64,000 nt of DNA from Sinonovacula constricta (lineage: Eukaryota; Mollusca; Bivalvia; Cardiida; Solecurtidae): NCBI GenBank assembly GCA_007844125.1, contig CM017561.1:65028047-65092046 (forward strand), given 5' to 3'. The position numbers and the translations under genes were made by a program. Below, piece after piece: positions 1 to 11,972 of the stretch (positions are counted from its first letter, which is position 1; every line of letters starts with the position of its first letter). The notes beneath the pieces were generated by a model, which worked only from the letters and a program-made list of their open reading frames with translations, was not told the origin of the DNA and did not search any database.

Positions 1-826
1 CTTAGCATTGCTCATTCATAAATCTGCAGTTTGTGATATAAAAGTTTTGACAATATTAATTTTAACATTTGAAGCATCCCTGTACACAACTGAGGCATCT
101 AGTTTCCTACATAATACATATTTGTTTCTGTACACGCACTTCTTTTTCATATGCATTTACTGACATTGGGTAGTCAAGGTCATGCAGGATCAATTTTTCA
201 TGCTTCTGAAATAGAACTTTCTCATAACTCTGGACAGTGTCGCAAGCGACAATGCCCAACAAAACTAGATTTACTGTGTCTATAACGTTTATGCACAGAA
301 TACATGAAACTTCTTGGACAAAAGCAAGGATGAATAACCATGATATTTCAATACAACCACACTGAAAAACTGTTGATTTTTTTTCATAAATAGCATTATC
401 TTTCCTCGATACAAAAAAAAAGCACTTTAGCTATTATTTTTAATATGGTTGGTACAGCCCACTCCCTTGTTGAACCAGAACTCAGACATTAACTACCAGG
501 AGCAAAGCATGGGAAATATTCTAACACAAGGACTTACATCTCAAGACAGGTATTGGATTCAAACAAAGGACTGTCCAATCCCAAGTATACTGTTTAACAA
601 ATTAGGCCCTGGAAGCTACTCAAAAACTTGAAATGTTTTTTGTTTACTTTTTTAGTGTATACAGCCAATGCAATCATGTTCAGCACAGCTTTTATAAGTA
701 GGGGACCTTGAACCCACACAGAGCAATCCCAGGAGTTACAAGACAGAATTTTGTCTTATAAACTAGGGGAGGGAAATCTTACAGACTACTAAGTTAAGCA
801 TCTCAATGCTTTGCATACAGTATTAC
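1..826. other. Non-coding, presumed CFAP54 intron
   Basis: AT-rich sequence downstream (in minus-strand sense) of the last recognised CFAP54 exon. I could not recognise the next CFAP54 exon here, so this is probably the start of the following intron, with the rest of the gene beyond the left edge. The short open frame at 449-631 has no recognisable similarity or splice context. Confidence 0.4.
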
Positions 827-3800
827 CTTGATTGTGGCTTGTCTGAAGGCACCTTCCCTTTCTGGGGTGTCTTGTGAACTGCTCATTGACTCTAGTTGAC
901 TTAATTCATTGATCTTGGACAAGCCACGACGGGCAAAACTCTGTATAAAAAAAAAATGTTAAAGTAGTAATAGAAAATGTAGAACTTGTATAGGTTCAAA
1001 TAAGGTATAGGAAATCTATGCATCAATTCTTGATAAAAAGAGTAAATCTGTGTAGTTATATACCATCAAATTTTCAACATAGCATAATATGACATATAGA
1101 ACTCACCATAATTACCACTTTATAACTATTTCATTGAGAACTCACAGATAGGTTTCGGAGAAGAAAATACATTTGGAGAAGATAGATAAACAAATTCATC
1201 TTTACATAGGGCTCTGTTCTGCAAAATCAAAAGTTTAAAACATACAATAAAACACAATCAGCTTTTAAAATACAGATATATGGATTCTTTGAAAACAGTA
1301 TCCACAAATAACATATCTAACACACATCAAATCAACAACTGGTACTTACCTCTGCATGTTCTGAAGCCTTGCAGTCAAAGTAGCACTGGCAGACAGCTGT
1401 GTAGAGGGTGGCTCTCCAGGACAGGTACTTGACAGTCAGGAGAGGCACGGACGTCTCCATACACATACACGCCCACAGCAGGTACTCTAGGACCTTGGCA
1501 GAGTGACCCAGCGACATCAAGTATCGCGAGATGCTGTAGATGTGCACTGTACCTGTATGCACAGAATTAAGATAGCCTATATTACAAGTTCTATTGTTTA
1601 TTGGGTTTATCATCCCACCAACAGTATTTCAGTTATCTGGAGACAGTGTCGACTTGAAGAAGTTATAGTGCTGCCTTCACTGTGTATAGCATGCCGTGAA
1701 CACCTGGCATGATATAAGACCCAATCACATTATCCCGACACCAGGCCAACCAGTCATGGAACTACCCTTATATTTGCTAAAGCATTTACAAGGGAGCTAT
1801 ACCACTACTATTTTGCAATCACTTTGGCATGTCTCTCTCAGGATCAAACACGGGGCCTCCCATGTCAGGAGCCGACACTCTACTGATTGCGCTACCAGGT
1901 CTGGTGTTACAAGTAAGTAGGAAGAAGTGAGTTTTATCAGTAAAAAGTAAAAAAATAATATATGTACGTAAACAGTGTCTTTTAAAAGGAAAATTGTAAG
2001 TAAAAGCTATGTGGGTTGGATTTTTTTCAAATTTAATTTCAAATGATAAACAAACAAAAATCTTGATTGTCCTTTAAAATAAATAACATATCTGTATGAC
2101 CAAGCTAAATTATAAATTCAGTTGACTTCTATTTTTTTCATAAAAAATATTTAAATTTAAACAATACTGTTTGTTAATACAGCTTACTCCTAAATTGACA
2201 TGCATATAATGTAGCTTTCCTCTGATCATTTCTAAACATAGCTCTTGATGCAGCTGTCATTCAGCTACAACATAAATAAAAACAAAAAGAAAGAAAATAC
2301 TGTTACAGTAACAGGCAGGGTTTTGAAATTCAGACCTTTTCATTACCACTTAAGCATGTTTCTACTACAAGGCAACACAAAAGAGGAACTAATACTAGTA
2401 TAACTTCAAGTTTAAATATAAACATTGATGAATGAAAATAATTACCATTGAAGATGAGCCAACAGAGGCGTTCACTTGGGAGAATCACCTGCATGACAAG
2501 CCTCAGGAAGGACAGGATTTGCACACAACTGTTCACGTTCTCAACATTCTGAAGTTTTGTGTCAGCCGATCGCACAACTTGATACATACTGATACTTTTG
2601 CCCATCAGTGCTCGGAACTAAAAACAGTTTATTAGTTTATTTACTAATTGGATTATTTTTTACTATTACTTTTATTAATTTTTGTATATTACTATAATTA
2701 GGTACATGAGCTAGATATGATAATAGACATGTGTATCAATATCAAGAGTTGCACTGAAATATGATAATAAAGTCATAAATGTAATGTATTTGCTATACAA
2801 TTTTTAATTTTGAAGCAGCTTACATATTAAAAAAATAACATTTACTTATGGTAACAAATACATATGGTTAGGATTATAACATTTCATAAGGGATTCAAGA
2901 AACAAATTATTATTAGAAAAAAATAGTTAGAACAGGAAACTGAACCACTTACTGTCAGTGCTGACGAGTCCCCATTGAAACCATTGGGGAAGAAGACAGA
3001 TTTGAATGTCTCCACATCTGTGATGTCTGTGACAGTAATGTCTCCAAAATACATGAGATACCGGTCATAACACTGCCACAAGGCTAGGCTGTACTCCTGT
3101 TACAGCAAATAAAGAAGCAATTTCTATAGAATGTGGAATCAAATGGATTTTATGTTGTCAAATAGCAATTTATATTTTCTCACTTACGGCTTAAATTATT
3201 TCTTTTTTTGATGATTTTATGGATGATTTTAAAATATATACAAAATATATGTATAAAGTGGGAAAAATACCATTTAAAAAAAACAGAGAAGAATATGAAG
3301 AGTATGTCTATGAATTTGATTACAAGTAAAAAAAAAAAAGATAAAAGTGTATGCTGCTTGCTTTGAAAACAAGAAAATAAGAACAGAAAATAACTAAGAA
3401 AATTAAAAGATAAAAAAAACACACTCACCTGCACACTCATCAGAAAGTCACCAACTTCAAGAAGTTTCTCTTGGTAGAATGATTTGGGCAGTCTGGGTTC
3501 ATACTTATTCCAGATGTCAAACAAGGTGTCTGCACTATAAAACAAAAGATATGCGTTTGTAATGATACAGCTTGTAGAGACATACACATGATCAATTAAA
3601 ATTCAGAAAACAGGCCAGGCATTGTCCTGACAACCTATTAGTCTAAAAGTGCTGTGTGGACATCCCTTGGTAGAAGAGGAATCCAGTTATGGTCAAACTA
3701 CTGGCAAAACACAGCATTTATATTTTATCTAGTTGAATATCTAATTTTTATTTTCGAAATACATTGCAGTGACAACATTGTCCAGGTATTCTGGTAGATG

Positions 3801-6800
3801 AAGACACCAGACAAATGTCTGGGAAGAACCATCTGTGCATTATCTGGTGTGATTATACCATTAGAGGACAGACAGGTATAAGCTGAAGGTATTGAGGGAT
3901 TGGTGCACTGATGATACTAATGCTGTTCAAGTTAAAGTACAAAAAGGCATGTTATAATGTTCAGCTTGGCATTGGTTATAAGTGAATCTGGAAGTGTTTT
4001 CCTATCATGGCTGGTATAAAGAATTTGTTATTTGATTGTAGCTAATTTCTTTGGTTGAATCCGATTACATCAGATGTTGGGATAATCATCAGGTTGTAAT
4101 TGGTCTCACAAAAAATGCCAGTCACTAATTTCTCCTGTAAGCTTTAATAATAATGGTTTCCATTGTTGCAGGTCCTCAAATATATTGATGAAACTATTCT
4201 TCAATGCCATTGTCACTTCACACTACTCTTGCTTTCCACATTTGGAGTCCTTCTATTCCATCAATAACTTTTATGGAGACAGGGATCCCAAATCGGTCAT
4301 GTAAAAATTCAACATTATTTAACAACCATTAACTTTTAACAATTTTAACAGGTAACTTGCAAAATATTGTATTAGATGTTAAAAACATGACACCAGTGAA
4401 ATATAGTCCTTTAAATAAGACCTAGCAAATAACATATTTTTCTTGTAACATTTATATTTTCTTTATTGTTCATTTTCATGCCAGAAAAGCTAGGCTATAT
4501 TGCTCCATCTTCACTACTATGTAGCCCTTAGCACACTAATTCAGTGCACTGTTTAAGCAGGAATATTTCAGTTATATAATGACTTGTAAATAAAACATTT
4601 TACTATCAAGAAAATGAAACTATAAAGTCAAACAGGTTTTGGTAGTCTAATTATTCCATTTTATTGACAGACTGAAGTCAGACACATTTTACAATTATAA
4701 TGCATTTAACAACCTTCATAATTTGTAGAGGTGTTTCAAATATTCTGACATAAACAATAAAGCTACTGATTTCTTCTTTATCTGGCTAAAATAGGTAAAG
4801 ACTGGAAGTCTTTTTGCCTCTTTTTAATATGAAGTTGGTTTTTGGTCAGCTGTGGGGAGCCATAAGATTTGCATATCCGATAAAAAGTAAAAACCACCAT
4901 ATACAATGATGAAAAACAAATGTGATATGTAATGGATTATTTCTAGAAAAAGGTAACAGTTTGATTACTCGATAATACACTATATTAGAACCATTTCAGG
5001 GAAAGGTGTCCAAACTTTATATCTTATCCCATAATATTCTGGTGCTGAGTGCCTTTATTTGGTACACACTAAGAATAGGAACAACTGACACAATAATTAT
5101 CAAAAAGGGCTCAGCGACTATTCAACCCCTCGACTATTCGACCCCACGACTATTCAACCCCTACCTGTAAAAAGGTGCGACTATTCAACCCCTGGCGACA
5201 ATTCAACCCCACGACTATTCGACCCCCCCCCCCCCCCCCCAGTAAAATGTTAGCGTTATAGTATTTTATCTTTGCATTTTATTGTTTGTAAAGTATGGTA
5301 AATTCTGTGTCATGATATTAGTATCGTTATTGAGTGTATCTATGATATAATAGTAACTTGTGGCTTAAGATTGTAATGGCTAGGGTGTTGTTAAAGTGGA
5401 AAATAGATTGATATTTTTAACATTATTTTAAATTAATTATAACTTGTATTAGATTTGTATAGGTTCAATTTTTGTTTGGTAAATAATATGATATATACTC
5501 ATAATAAAGAGAACATTATTTACACAGCATTAGTTGGGATTAAATAAACAACAACAAAGGTATAGACGGTATTAGGTATATACTCAGTCTTTCTTGTTTT
5601 TGTTTTTTGTTTTTTTCTTCTTTTTTTTCTCTCTTTTTAGGTATTTTTCCATATGCATTTGAATAATATATTTATTAATAATTTAAACAAGTAAGTAGCA
5701 ACAAACGTTTAAGAACAGTACGAAATGTAACTTTCATTAATAAAATTGTAATCATGGGATGATGTTGCGTTTCTACTATGGAGCCCCGTTACGCCACAGT
5801 TTATGATAAATAAGCATTTTGTAACGGAAATGAATCCAGTAGCCAATCCAGTGCCGAACTATTGCCCGTACCCTGGTCAATATGTTCAATCACCGCCAGC
5901 ACTCTACCAGTTCGCAGGCCAAACACAAACACCACAGAAAAAGAAAAGGTAAACAAAATTGAAAAAACAAACAAACTGTAAACCTAATTGACAAACGTTT
6001 AAATGAGCTTGACAACAAAAATAGACAAAACTGCGAGAATTGTATTATTACCATTGACAACCTACAAGTATTTCTTCTACTTTCTGCGGATGATGCGGCA
6101 TTATTTGTCCAAGATCCACTAAATTTTCAATATAAGAGAAAGTTAACAAACCAATATATTATCAGACAGACAGACATACATTTATTACGTGTCCGGTACA
6201 ACGTTGTACAACATGAGGCAAGTTATATCATTCCAATATTGATACATAACTGTTAGTTCCGGTTCAAAAAGAATAAGTTGAAATGAGTTAAGAAAGGACA
6301 TAGTAAAGAGGAGGTAGCAGACATGCAAACAGGGAGGAGACGAAAGAAGTAACAGACCCCAGAGTGAGGAGAGGGAACACACTTTGTGCTCAAGATTTAG
6401 ACAGCGTAAATGAGGTGTTAGTAACCATAGGCATTCAATATATACACGAAAGTAGATGAGGTGTCAGTGTCAACAGGCAGTCAATACACACGGTGAGAAT
6501 AAAACGGTACAATGCTTCAATTATGAAAAGACGAAATTTTAAGCAAAAGTTAGTACGAGATTGCATACGGCTAATATAAAGAAAAGCGGATAAGTTCGAG
6601 TTTGCTTAGAAATAGATGCATGACGGAGGCAGAAGGAGAATAGGTTATTTGGTGTAAAGACGAAGAGAAGTTACAGTAGCACTTGCAGTGGGTCAGTACT
6701 AATTGCATTAACACGATATTTACGCTATGGCAATGAACAAGTGCATTTGTGCCAATAAAATATTGAATTAAATTGAATTGATGGTACAATGCAATACATT

Positions 6801-7868
6801 TAAGTTAATTTATACTCTTATTGTAATTGCTGTTTTAGTATGTTCGTTACAAACATAATGACTGTATTTAATTTACTGCTAATTTGTTTGAATGAGATTT
6901 ATACATGTAAACATAAATAATTTTTTAATCAAGTAGCGTAGTTTTTTTCTTCAAAGAAAGCCGTCATCAATTAAACCGGCTACATGAAAAGAACTTAACC
7001 AATCATTATTTAATCGCGCAACAGGTGAGAAAACCAATCAACGACAACAACCAATACTCCAACATTTGGTTTTTGTTTGATGACTTAATTACCCAATTTC
7101 AGTAACCACGTATAGTTAACTGTGCAATCATTATATGTTTCAAATTGTGGTAACAACACTTTAATTAATTATTCGACGCTTGAAAAAATACTTTAATTAT
7201 TACTTTAATTGAACAACACTGGATTTATCTTGTACTATATCATGTACATAATATGTACATGTATTCACTTTCTTCCCTCTCTCCTCCGTCTCATTTTTTT
7301 CTCTCTCTGTCTTTCTTTCTCTCTCTCTCTCTCTCCCATCACTCATTTCACTGTTTTGTACTACGTCTTAACATATATATATTTATTATTATCATAACAT
7401 AGTCAAAAACCATATTATATATAATCGAAAAAACACTTTAAACAACAACTGTTCTGTTCTAAACAGCATACAGCCATATAACTATATTGGGGTCGAATAG
7501 TCGCCTTAATTTTTTCAGCAGGGGTCGAATAGTCGAGGGGTTGAATTGTCGCCTGGAACAGGTAGGGGTTGAATAGTCGTGGGGTCGAATAGTCGCGTAC
7601 CCATCAAAAAGATACAACTTTGGTTAGAAATGAAGAGTCAATTAAATGATGAAGCTAAGACTGATTCTACTTACGGGCGTGAATTTGCTTCCTCTTCGGG
7701 TTTCTTGAACCCCTTTGCTTTTCTCTTTTTGATAAATCCCATAAACTGGTTTATTTCTTTTTCAAGAGATTGTAAAACAGGATTTGGTTTGTCCTTACTG
7801 TAAAAGGAACTTGGCATTCCTTTATTTGACACTGCTGCAGCAGCGGCACTTCTCAATAGAGAAGCCAT
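827..7868 (-). CDS. CFAP54: Cilia- and flagella-associated protein 54, 5' part (exons 1-6)
   Basis: Six minus-strand exons join in phase: 7675-7868 (ATG at 7868), 3429-3534, 2953-3096, 2446-2617, 1350-1552 and 827-940. They give 311 codons, and the gene continues past the left edge. All junctions are GT-AG. Recognisable CFAP54 blocks are FDIWNKYEPRLP, LALWQCYDRYL, CVQILSFLRLVMQV, LEYLLWACMCMETSVPLL and YLSWRATLYTAVCQCY. CFAP54 is a very large axonemal protein of the C1d projection of the ciliary central apparatus, needed for ciliary and sperm motility (family knowledge). The weakest assignment is exon 1, which is Ala/Lys-rich and poorly conserved. It is supported by its donor (GTAAGT) and by the phase match to exon 2 (CC|T). 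Intron 1 is about 4.1 kb and contains a transposon ending only about 70 bp from exon 1. Confidence 0.86.
5099..5107. repeat. Left target-site duplication of element A
   Basis: ATCAAAAAG, identical to 7603-7611. The flanking bases differ (T before the left copy, C before the right), so the match is exactly 9 bp. Confidence 0.8.
5108..5240 (+). repeat. Left terminal inverted repeat of element A
   Basis: Contains about six copies of CGACTATTCAACCCC or CGACTATTCGACCCC variants, separated by short spacers (one is CTACCTG), and ends in a run of about 19 C. The words occur inverted at 7489-7602. Confidence 0.8.
5830..5952 (+). other. Small Pro/Gln-rich open frame inside element A
   Basis: A 40-codon ATG frame rich in Pro, Gln, Asn and Tyr that ends in a Lys/Arg cluster at AAAAG|GTAAAC, which could also be a splice donor. 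It stands out from the surrounding AT-rich DNA by composition. It could be a captured exon or the remnant of an ORF1-like protein; function unknown. Confidence 0.3.
5963..6256 (+). pseudogene. Open frame with a reverse-transcriptase-like motif inside element A
   Basis: A 97-codon open frame without an obvious start. A charged, coiled-coil-like stretch is followed by LLLSADDAALF (about 6074-6106), which resembles the F/YADD catalytic region of non-LTR retrotransposon RT. The fragment is too short to classify and the likeness may be chance. Confidence 0.25.
7311..7337. repeat. (CT)n microsatellite
   Basis: Short CT-rich simple repeat within element A. Confidence 0.85.
7489..7602 (-). repeat. 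Right terminal inverted repeat of element A
   Basis: Carries GGGGTCGAATAGTCG and GGGGTTGAATAGTCG words, the reverse complement of the left array, including the CAGGTAG spacer equivalent to the left CTACCTG. It is followed by the 9-bp duplication at 7603-7611. Confidence 0.8.
7603..7611. repeat. Right target-site duplication of element A
   Basis: ATCAAAAAG, matching 5099-5107 exactly. Confidence 0.8.
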
Positions 7869-8920
7869 CTTCTTTCAATGTGTATTCTCCTGTTATTCCA
7901 TATAAACATACAGTGTCTTTGCAATATCGAACGGTTTCCTAGCGTCTCATGAGCGCCGCCATTAAACAATGTTTGTTGTTAGGAGCTCCTTGACTGGTTC
8001 TAGATATTTTACATGGTAAATTTTACAATAATCATTACTATTGGCGATACAGTCAACCGGTGCTTAGGTAAATATTTACTCTTGTAAGTAACGCTCGGTC
8101 AACGTTGATAAAGTACAGGTGACATTTTTTTAGTAAATGTATTCTACAAAAAATAACAGTTATAGATTTACCTAATTCTCTCGTTTTACAAAAAAACTAA
8201 ACGTTGATGTCTTGGTGTGCGTGTCTGCCCAGCGTTAAAAGTTTAAAGTATGACAAATATATACATGTATACGATGCATGAGAGGAGTGAAGAGGTTGTG
8301 ACGTTGTGTTTTCGGACGAATCTGACGAACACATCGGAATAGAATAAAAATAACGAGGATAGTGTAATTGACAATTTGTCTAATGTAGACGAAATTAAAA
8401 TTCTTACGGCACTGGTTAATATGACCCTCTCTGATTCGCGTTAAACTGCAAATGAATGGCAATTAACTATCAGACTTGTATAAAATAGGGCCAGTTCTGA
8501 TCATCATAATGTGCAGGCTTTAAGTGGTAATGCCAGTTTCCAGGAATAAAGACGTTTGCTATATTTTGCATATTCTTAAGAAAAACAAAAAAGAAGAAAC
8601 AAGAAATATCCTCTAATAGGATATGCAGCGTTAGTTAGGCATTTATGTACAGAATTTATAGATCTTTGTATTTAAGAATAAGCTTATAAAGTGACAGCAA
8701 AAGATTGTACATTTTCTGACACTAATTATCTTTTTAGCTGTTTATATTTGTTCGCTTTTATTCAAAATGAATCAATAAAATTTATAAAACAATTGTATTG
8801 TGTTTTGAGTAATCACATTTTAATGCTTTACAGTTATCACCGATAAGTGAACACACGTCTTCACTAAAAAACAACTTATTTTAATAAACGCCCCCACTTA
8901 AAAAAATGTTACCCCTTCAG
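7869..8920. other. Intergenic, presumed CFAP54 5'UTR/promoter
   Basis: Sequence directly upstream of the CFAP54 start on the minus strand. I see no clear TATA box or other coding region; promoter function is inferred from position only. Confidence 0.35.
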
Positions 8921-8929
8921 CCCCACCAA

Positions 8930-9069
8930 GAATGCTGGTCAACCCGGCACCTGGTAAACTCGGCACTTGGTGAACTCGGCACCGAGAATAGTGAATTCGG
9001 CATCCGGTAAACTCGACACCTAGTCAACTCGGCACCTGGTGAATTCGGCATCTAGTTAACTCGGCATTT
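8930..9069 (+). repeat. Left terminal inverted repeat of element B
   Basis: About eight degenerate copies of the CTCGGCACCTGGTGAA word; the inverted partners are at 10001-10116. Confidence 0.75.
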
Positions 9070-9401
9070 GTATATTATTCTTTTATCTCTTTGCTTCTAG
9101 ACAATTTGGCAATATTTATTGGTACACAATGTATGACCTATACTGTTATCTTGGAAATGTCTGTTTGTGAAGAAAGGTGAATTTTCAAAGTAACTTATTA
9201 CGACCACATTTATCAACAGATACAAAATAATTCATTGGCTACTGGCTTAACATTTATTTTTGAATTGAATTAGTTGATATAATTTTTGTAAGAATTTATC
9301 TTTCTATGAAAATTTTATGAACATTTGCACATTTGGTTGTTAGTAATCCAATCCAGATTCATCTTGGCTGGCGCAAGAACAAGTGACACAGGGAAGCCCA
9401 T

Positions 9402-9695
9402 GTGGTGACAGGGTCTCTTCATTAACCTCCTCATAATTAGTACCTCACCCCTTATATGTGTACGGGGAATACATTGTCTAATAGCACCTGATACCCCTTC
9501 CATGTATACTAGGAATACACCGCTGCCATCTTGATGTTTTAGCAATTTGTGGTGACAGGGTCTCATCATTAACCTCCTCATAATTAGTACCTCACCCCTT
9601 CTATGTGTACGGGGAATACATTGTCTAATAGCACCTGGTACCCCTTCTATGTATACTAGGAATACACCGCTGTCATCTTGTTGTTTTAGTAATTT
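9402..9695. repeat. Two tandem 147-bp repeats in the core of element B
   Basis: Units 9402-9548 and 9549-9695 are nearly identical, both starting GTGGTGACAGGGTCTC. They keep a minus-strand frame open (about 135 codons) because 147 is a multiple of three. The resulting internally repeated peptide resembles no protein I know. Confidence 0.8.
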
Positions 9696-10000
9696 AAACA
9701 AGGTACACACTGAATAACACATGATTAAGTACAGTACCTTTGATGTTGAGTATACGTAAATTTATTATAAATACAATGCAGATATAATATAAGGAATAAA
9801 TTAATGTGTTTAAAAATCTACCTTATTTCTTCGTTAATTTTATATTTAATTATTATATTAATCATATATACTTTTTGTAGTTAGTTGTTTTAATTGCTTT
9901 TATACACGCATTAAACATTATGACAGGTGAATCTTTTATTTCTATTTTTTATTTTTATATATTATTTGCATAATGGTTTATATCTTTAAAAAAAAAACGA

Positions 10001-10116
10001 GGTGCCGAATTCACCAGATTCGTAATGCCGAATTTACCAGGTGCCGAGTTCACCAGGTGCCGAGTTGACTATTTACGCAGGTGCCGAATTCACCAGATGC
10101 CGAGTTGGCTTGATTC
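10001..10116 (-). repeat. Right terminal inverted repeat of element B
   Basis: Reverse-complement copies of the element B word (for example AGGTGCCGAATTCACCAG). Confidence 0.75.
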
Positions 10117-10344
10117 CCCCACGAACCCCTTACACCCCCGCTCCCCTACCGGGGACATTTAACATACACAATACGGTATGTGGTGTTATTTATTCGCGCT
10201 AACCTGGCGTCAGCAGTTGTTAGTAAGTGAAAAGTAACGTTAGACAGCTACGCCGAAAAAAGGAAAACAGATGAGCGAATCTACTGATCGAGAATTGACA
10301 TCGCAGCCCAGCGACGATATTGCATTCACTCAATAAATATCGAC

Positions 10345-10930
10345 TTACTGCTTTGTTATAACCCGTTTTGAAACAAAACCCCGTTTTGATATAATTGCTT
10401 CGACATGTTGTAGTTTTTTTGTTTGCAGTTGTGTTTTGTCGTGGTTTTGTGTTTGTGTGTGTTGTTTGTTTTGTTCTTTTTGTTGATTTTAATTTTGAGT
10501 TCCGGGGTGGATGGGGAGGGGGGGTGCTTGTTCCAAAACGTTTTGAAATGTTGTGGAGGTTGGCGGGGGTGGGAGTATCACCTTTGATGATTTATTGGCG
10601 TTGAGGCTCACTATAAAGATGATTTAAATCAAAACTAACTCGACATGAAAGACGAAATGGGCTTATCAGCATATTACCAAATCGGCAAATTTTTCGCTAT
10701 TTACAGATACATTTGACAAAAATAGCCCCAAAGAAGAGAGAGGTATTGATTTTAAAGACTTGCTTATCAGCAAATTACAAAATGGACCTAAATTACATCT
10801 TCCACATGTTAAGATCATTGAACCGAAGCACATAAAAAGACAATATGCTCATAAACCCATTTCGGCTTTCATGCCAAAAGGAAAGTATCTCAAAACGGGT
10901 TTTGTTTTGTTTTGTAACAAAGCTTTACAG
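10345..10930. mobile_element. Foldback/MITE-like inverted repeat
   Basis: Nested imperfect inverted repeats: 10641-10674 (ATGAAAGACGAAATGGGC) pairs with 10844-10877 (reads inverted as ATGAAAGCCGAAATGGGT). The outer GCTTTGTTA...CCCGTTTTGA block near 10350-10382 pairs with 10888-10923. The arms are diverged and I could not define a clean target duplication. The ORFs at 10395-10604 and 10760-10948 lie in this element and look non-coding. Confidence 0.45.
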
Positions 10931-11600
10931 AGGAAGCCGTCGACCTAAAGGTCGTTTCCAACGATTTGCCTATATAAAATATATACATTTATAGTTGCTT
11001 TTCGTTTACATTGTTTCGACATATTCATGTTTATATTTCTTATTGTAGGAATATATGTTTATGCACCGAAGACAATGGCCACAAAGGGGTGTTCTCATTC
11101 CTGAGAACCAAGATGCACATGCACATTGTTCATCATGCCGAGGCCATGCAGAGAGAAGACGTCGAAAATATTAGGATAAAATATGTCGAAGAGAAATGTT
11201 AATTATTTACATTTGAAAAGTCTTTGAAAAAAAAATAGTTGGAGCGTTGTAGAAAAAAATGTATGCATTTTAGTTACAATCAGCTGCTGGCATAGCAACT
11301 TTTATTTAAAGATTAACTATTTTTATTCATTTTAAACAGAAAACGACCAATCGGACAAGAACCATTTTGATTCATTTTGACGAAGTTAAGCTATACCAGA
11401 TCATTTAGTTTTTCAACACCTGGAGTCCCGGACACATACATAAACACACGTCGTCAACATGGAAAGAGGTCAGAGAATTCACCGTTTACAACGTATTGAA
11501 ATAGACAATAGAAGCAAGTCTTGCGTTGCGAGCCTGAACATTCCAGTTGGGTTAGCGACTGTAAGCGCTACATGATTTCAACGTCTGTCAAACACTATGT
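10931..11600. other. Intergenic, no gene recognised
   Basis: The short frame at 11011-11202 has no recognisable domain. The downstream part is probably the promoter and 5'UTR of the Mab-21 gene. Confidence 0.35.
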
Positions 11601-11667
11601 GACAATCAGCGTTATCTATGAAACAGGCATGTAAAGTGTACACATTGAAGAATTTTTAACATTCAAG

Positions 11668-11967
11668 GTAAGTTTGTATTCATATGCAAAAAGTATGGAC
11701 ATAGCAAAAACATGTTTTATTAGCAAACTGTGCTAGATGTAATTTGAAAGTTTGTACAATATATGCATTGGATATTATAACAAGGCAATGGAAATAGTTC
11801 TATAGATTCGTCTATTGTCTAGTAATGACTAAACAATGTAAGGTATACACGAACTATTTGTCTGTTTATTTGATAAATGTGTTTACCTATTTCCTAATTA
11901 TTTTGTAACTCAATTTTAAAATAATAACTCAATACAAAATGACATGCATATTCTAAATATTTTTTAG
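11668..11967 (+). other. 5'UTR intron of the Mab-21-domain gene
   Basis: The donor AAG|GTAAGT lies at 11667/11668. A T-rich acceptor TTTTTAG ends at 11967, five bases before the ATG. The pairing is predicted from consensus only. Confidence 0.55.
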
Positions 11968-11972
11968 ACAAG

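Larger units (their letters stand above)
5108..7602. mobile_element. Non-autonomous TIR transposon with tandem-word termini (element A)
   Basis: The element is 2495 bp inside CFAP54 intron 1. Both ends carry inverted arrays of a 14-15 bp word (CGACTATTCRACCCC on the inward strand). The outermost bases are related (GGCTCAGCGACTATTC versus GGGTACGCGACTATTC). It is flanked by a perfect 9-bp direct repeat, ATCAAAAAG, at 5099-5107 and 7603-7611. A 9-bp duplication with long composite TIRs fits Mutator-like (MULE) or Foldback-type elements. No transposase is visible, so it is non-autonomous. The superfamily is inference; the boundaries and duplication are read directly. Confidence 0.8.
8930..10116. 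mobile_element. Non-autonomous TIR transposon with tandem-word termini (element B)
   Basis: 1187 bp. Its ends are inverted arrays of a 16-17 bp word of the type AACTCGGCACCTGGTG (left 8930-9069, right 10001-10116). Both outer ends begin with GAAT when read inward. The flanks are CCCCACCAA (8921-8929) and CCCCACGAA (10117-10125), a 9-bp duplication with one mismatch. The core is a pair of 147-bp tandem repeats. Architecture and duplication length match element A although the words differ. No transposase is present. Confidence 0.7.

Noticed and set aside
9315..9722. 135-aa protein with an internal repeat on the minus strand
   Set aside because: The frame stays open only because of two 147-bp tandem units inside a non-autonomous transposon; no known domain.
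10395..10604. Hydrophobic 69-aa protein
   Set aside because: Low-complexity GT-rich frame within a foldback repeat.
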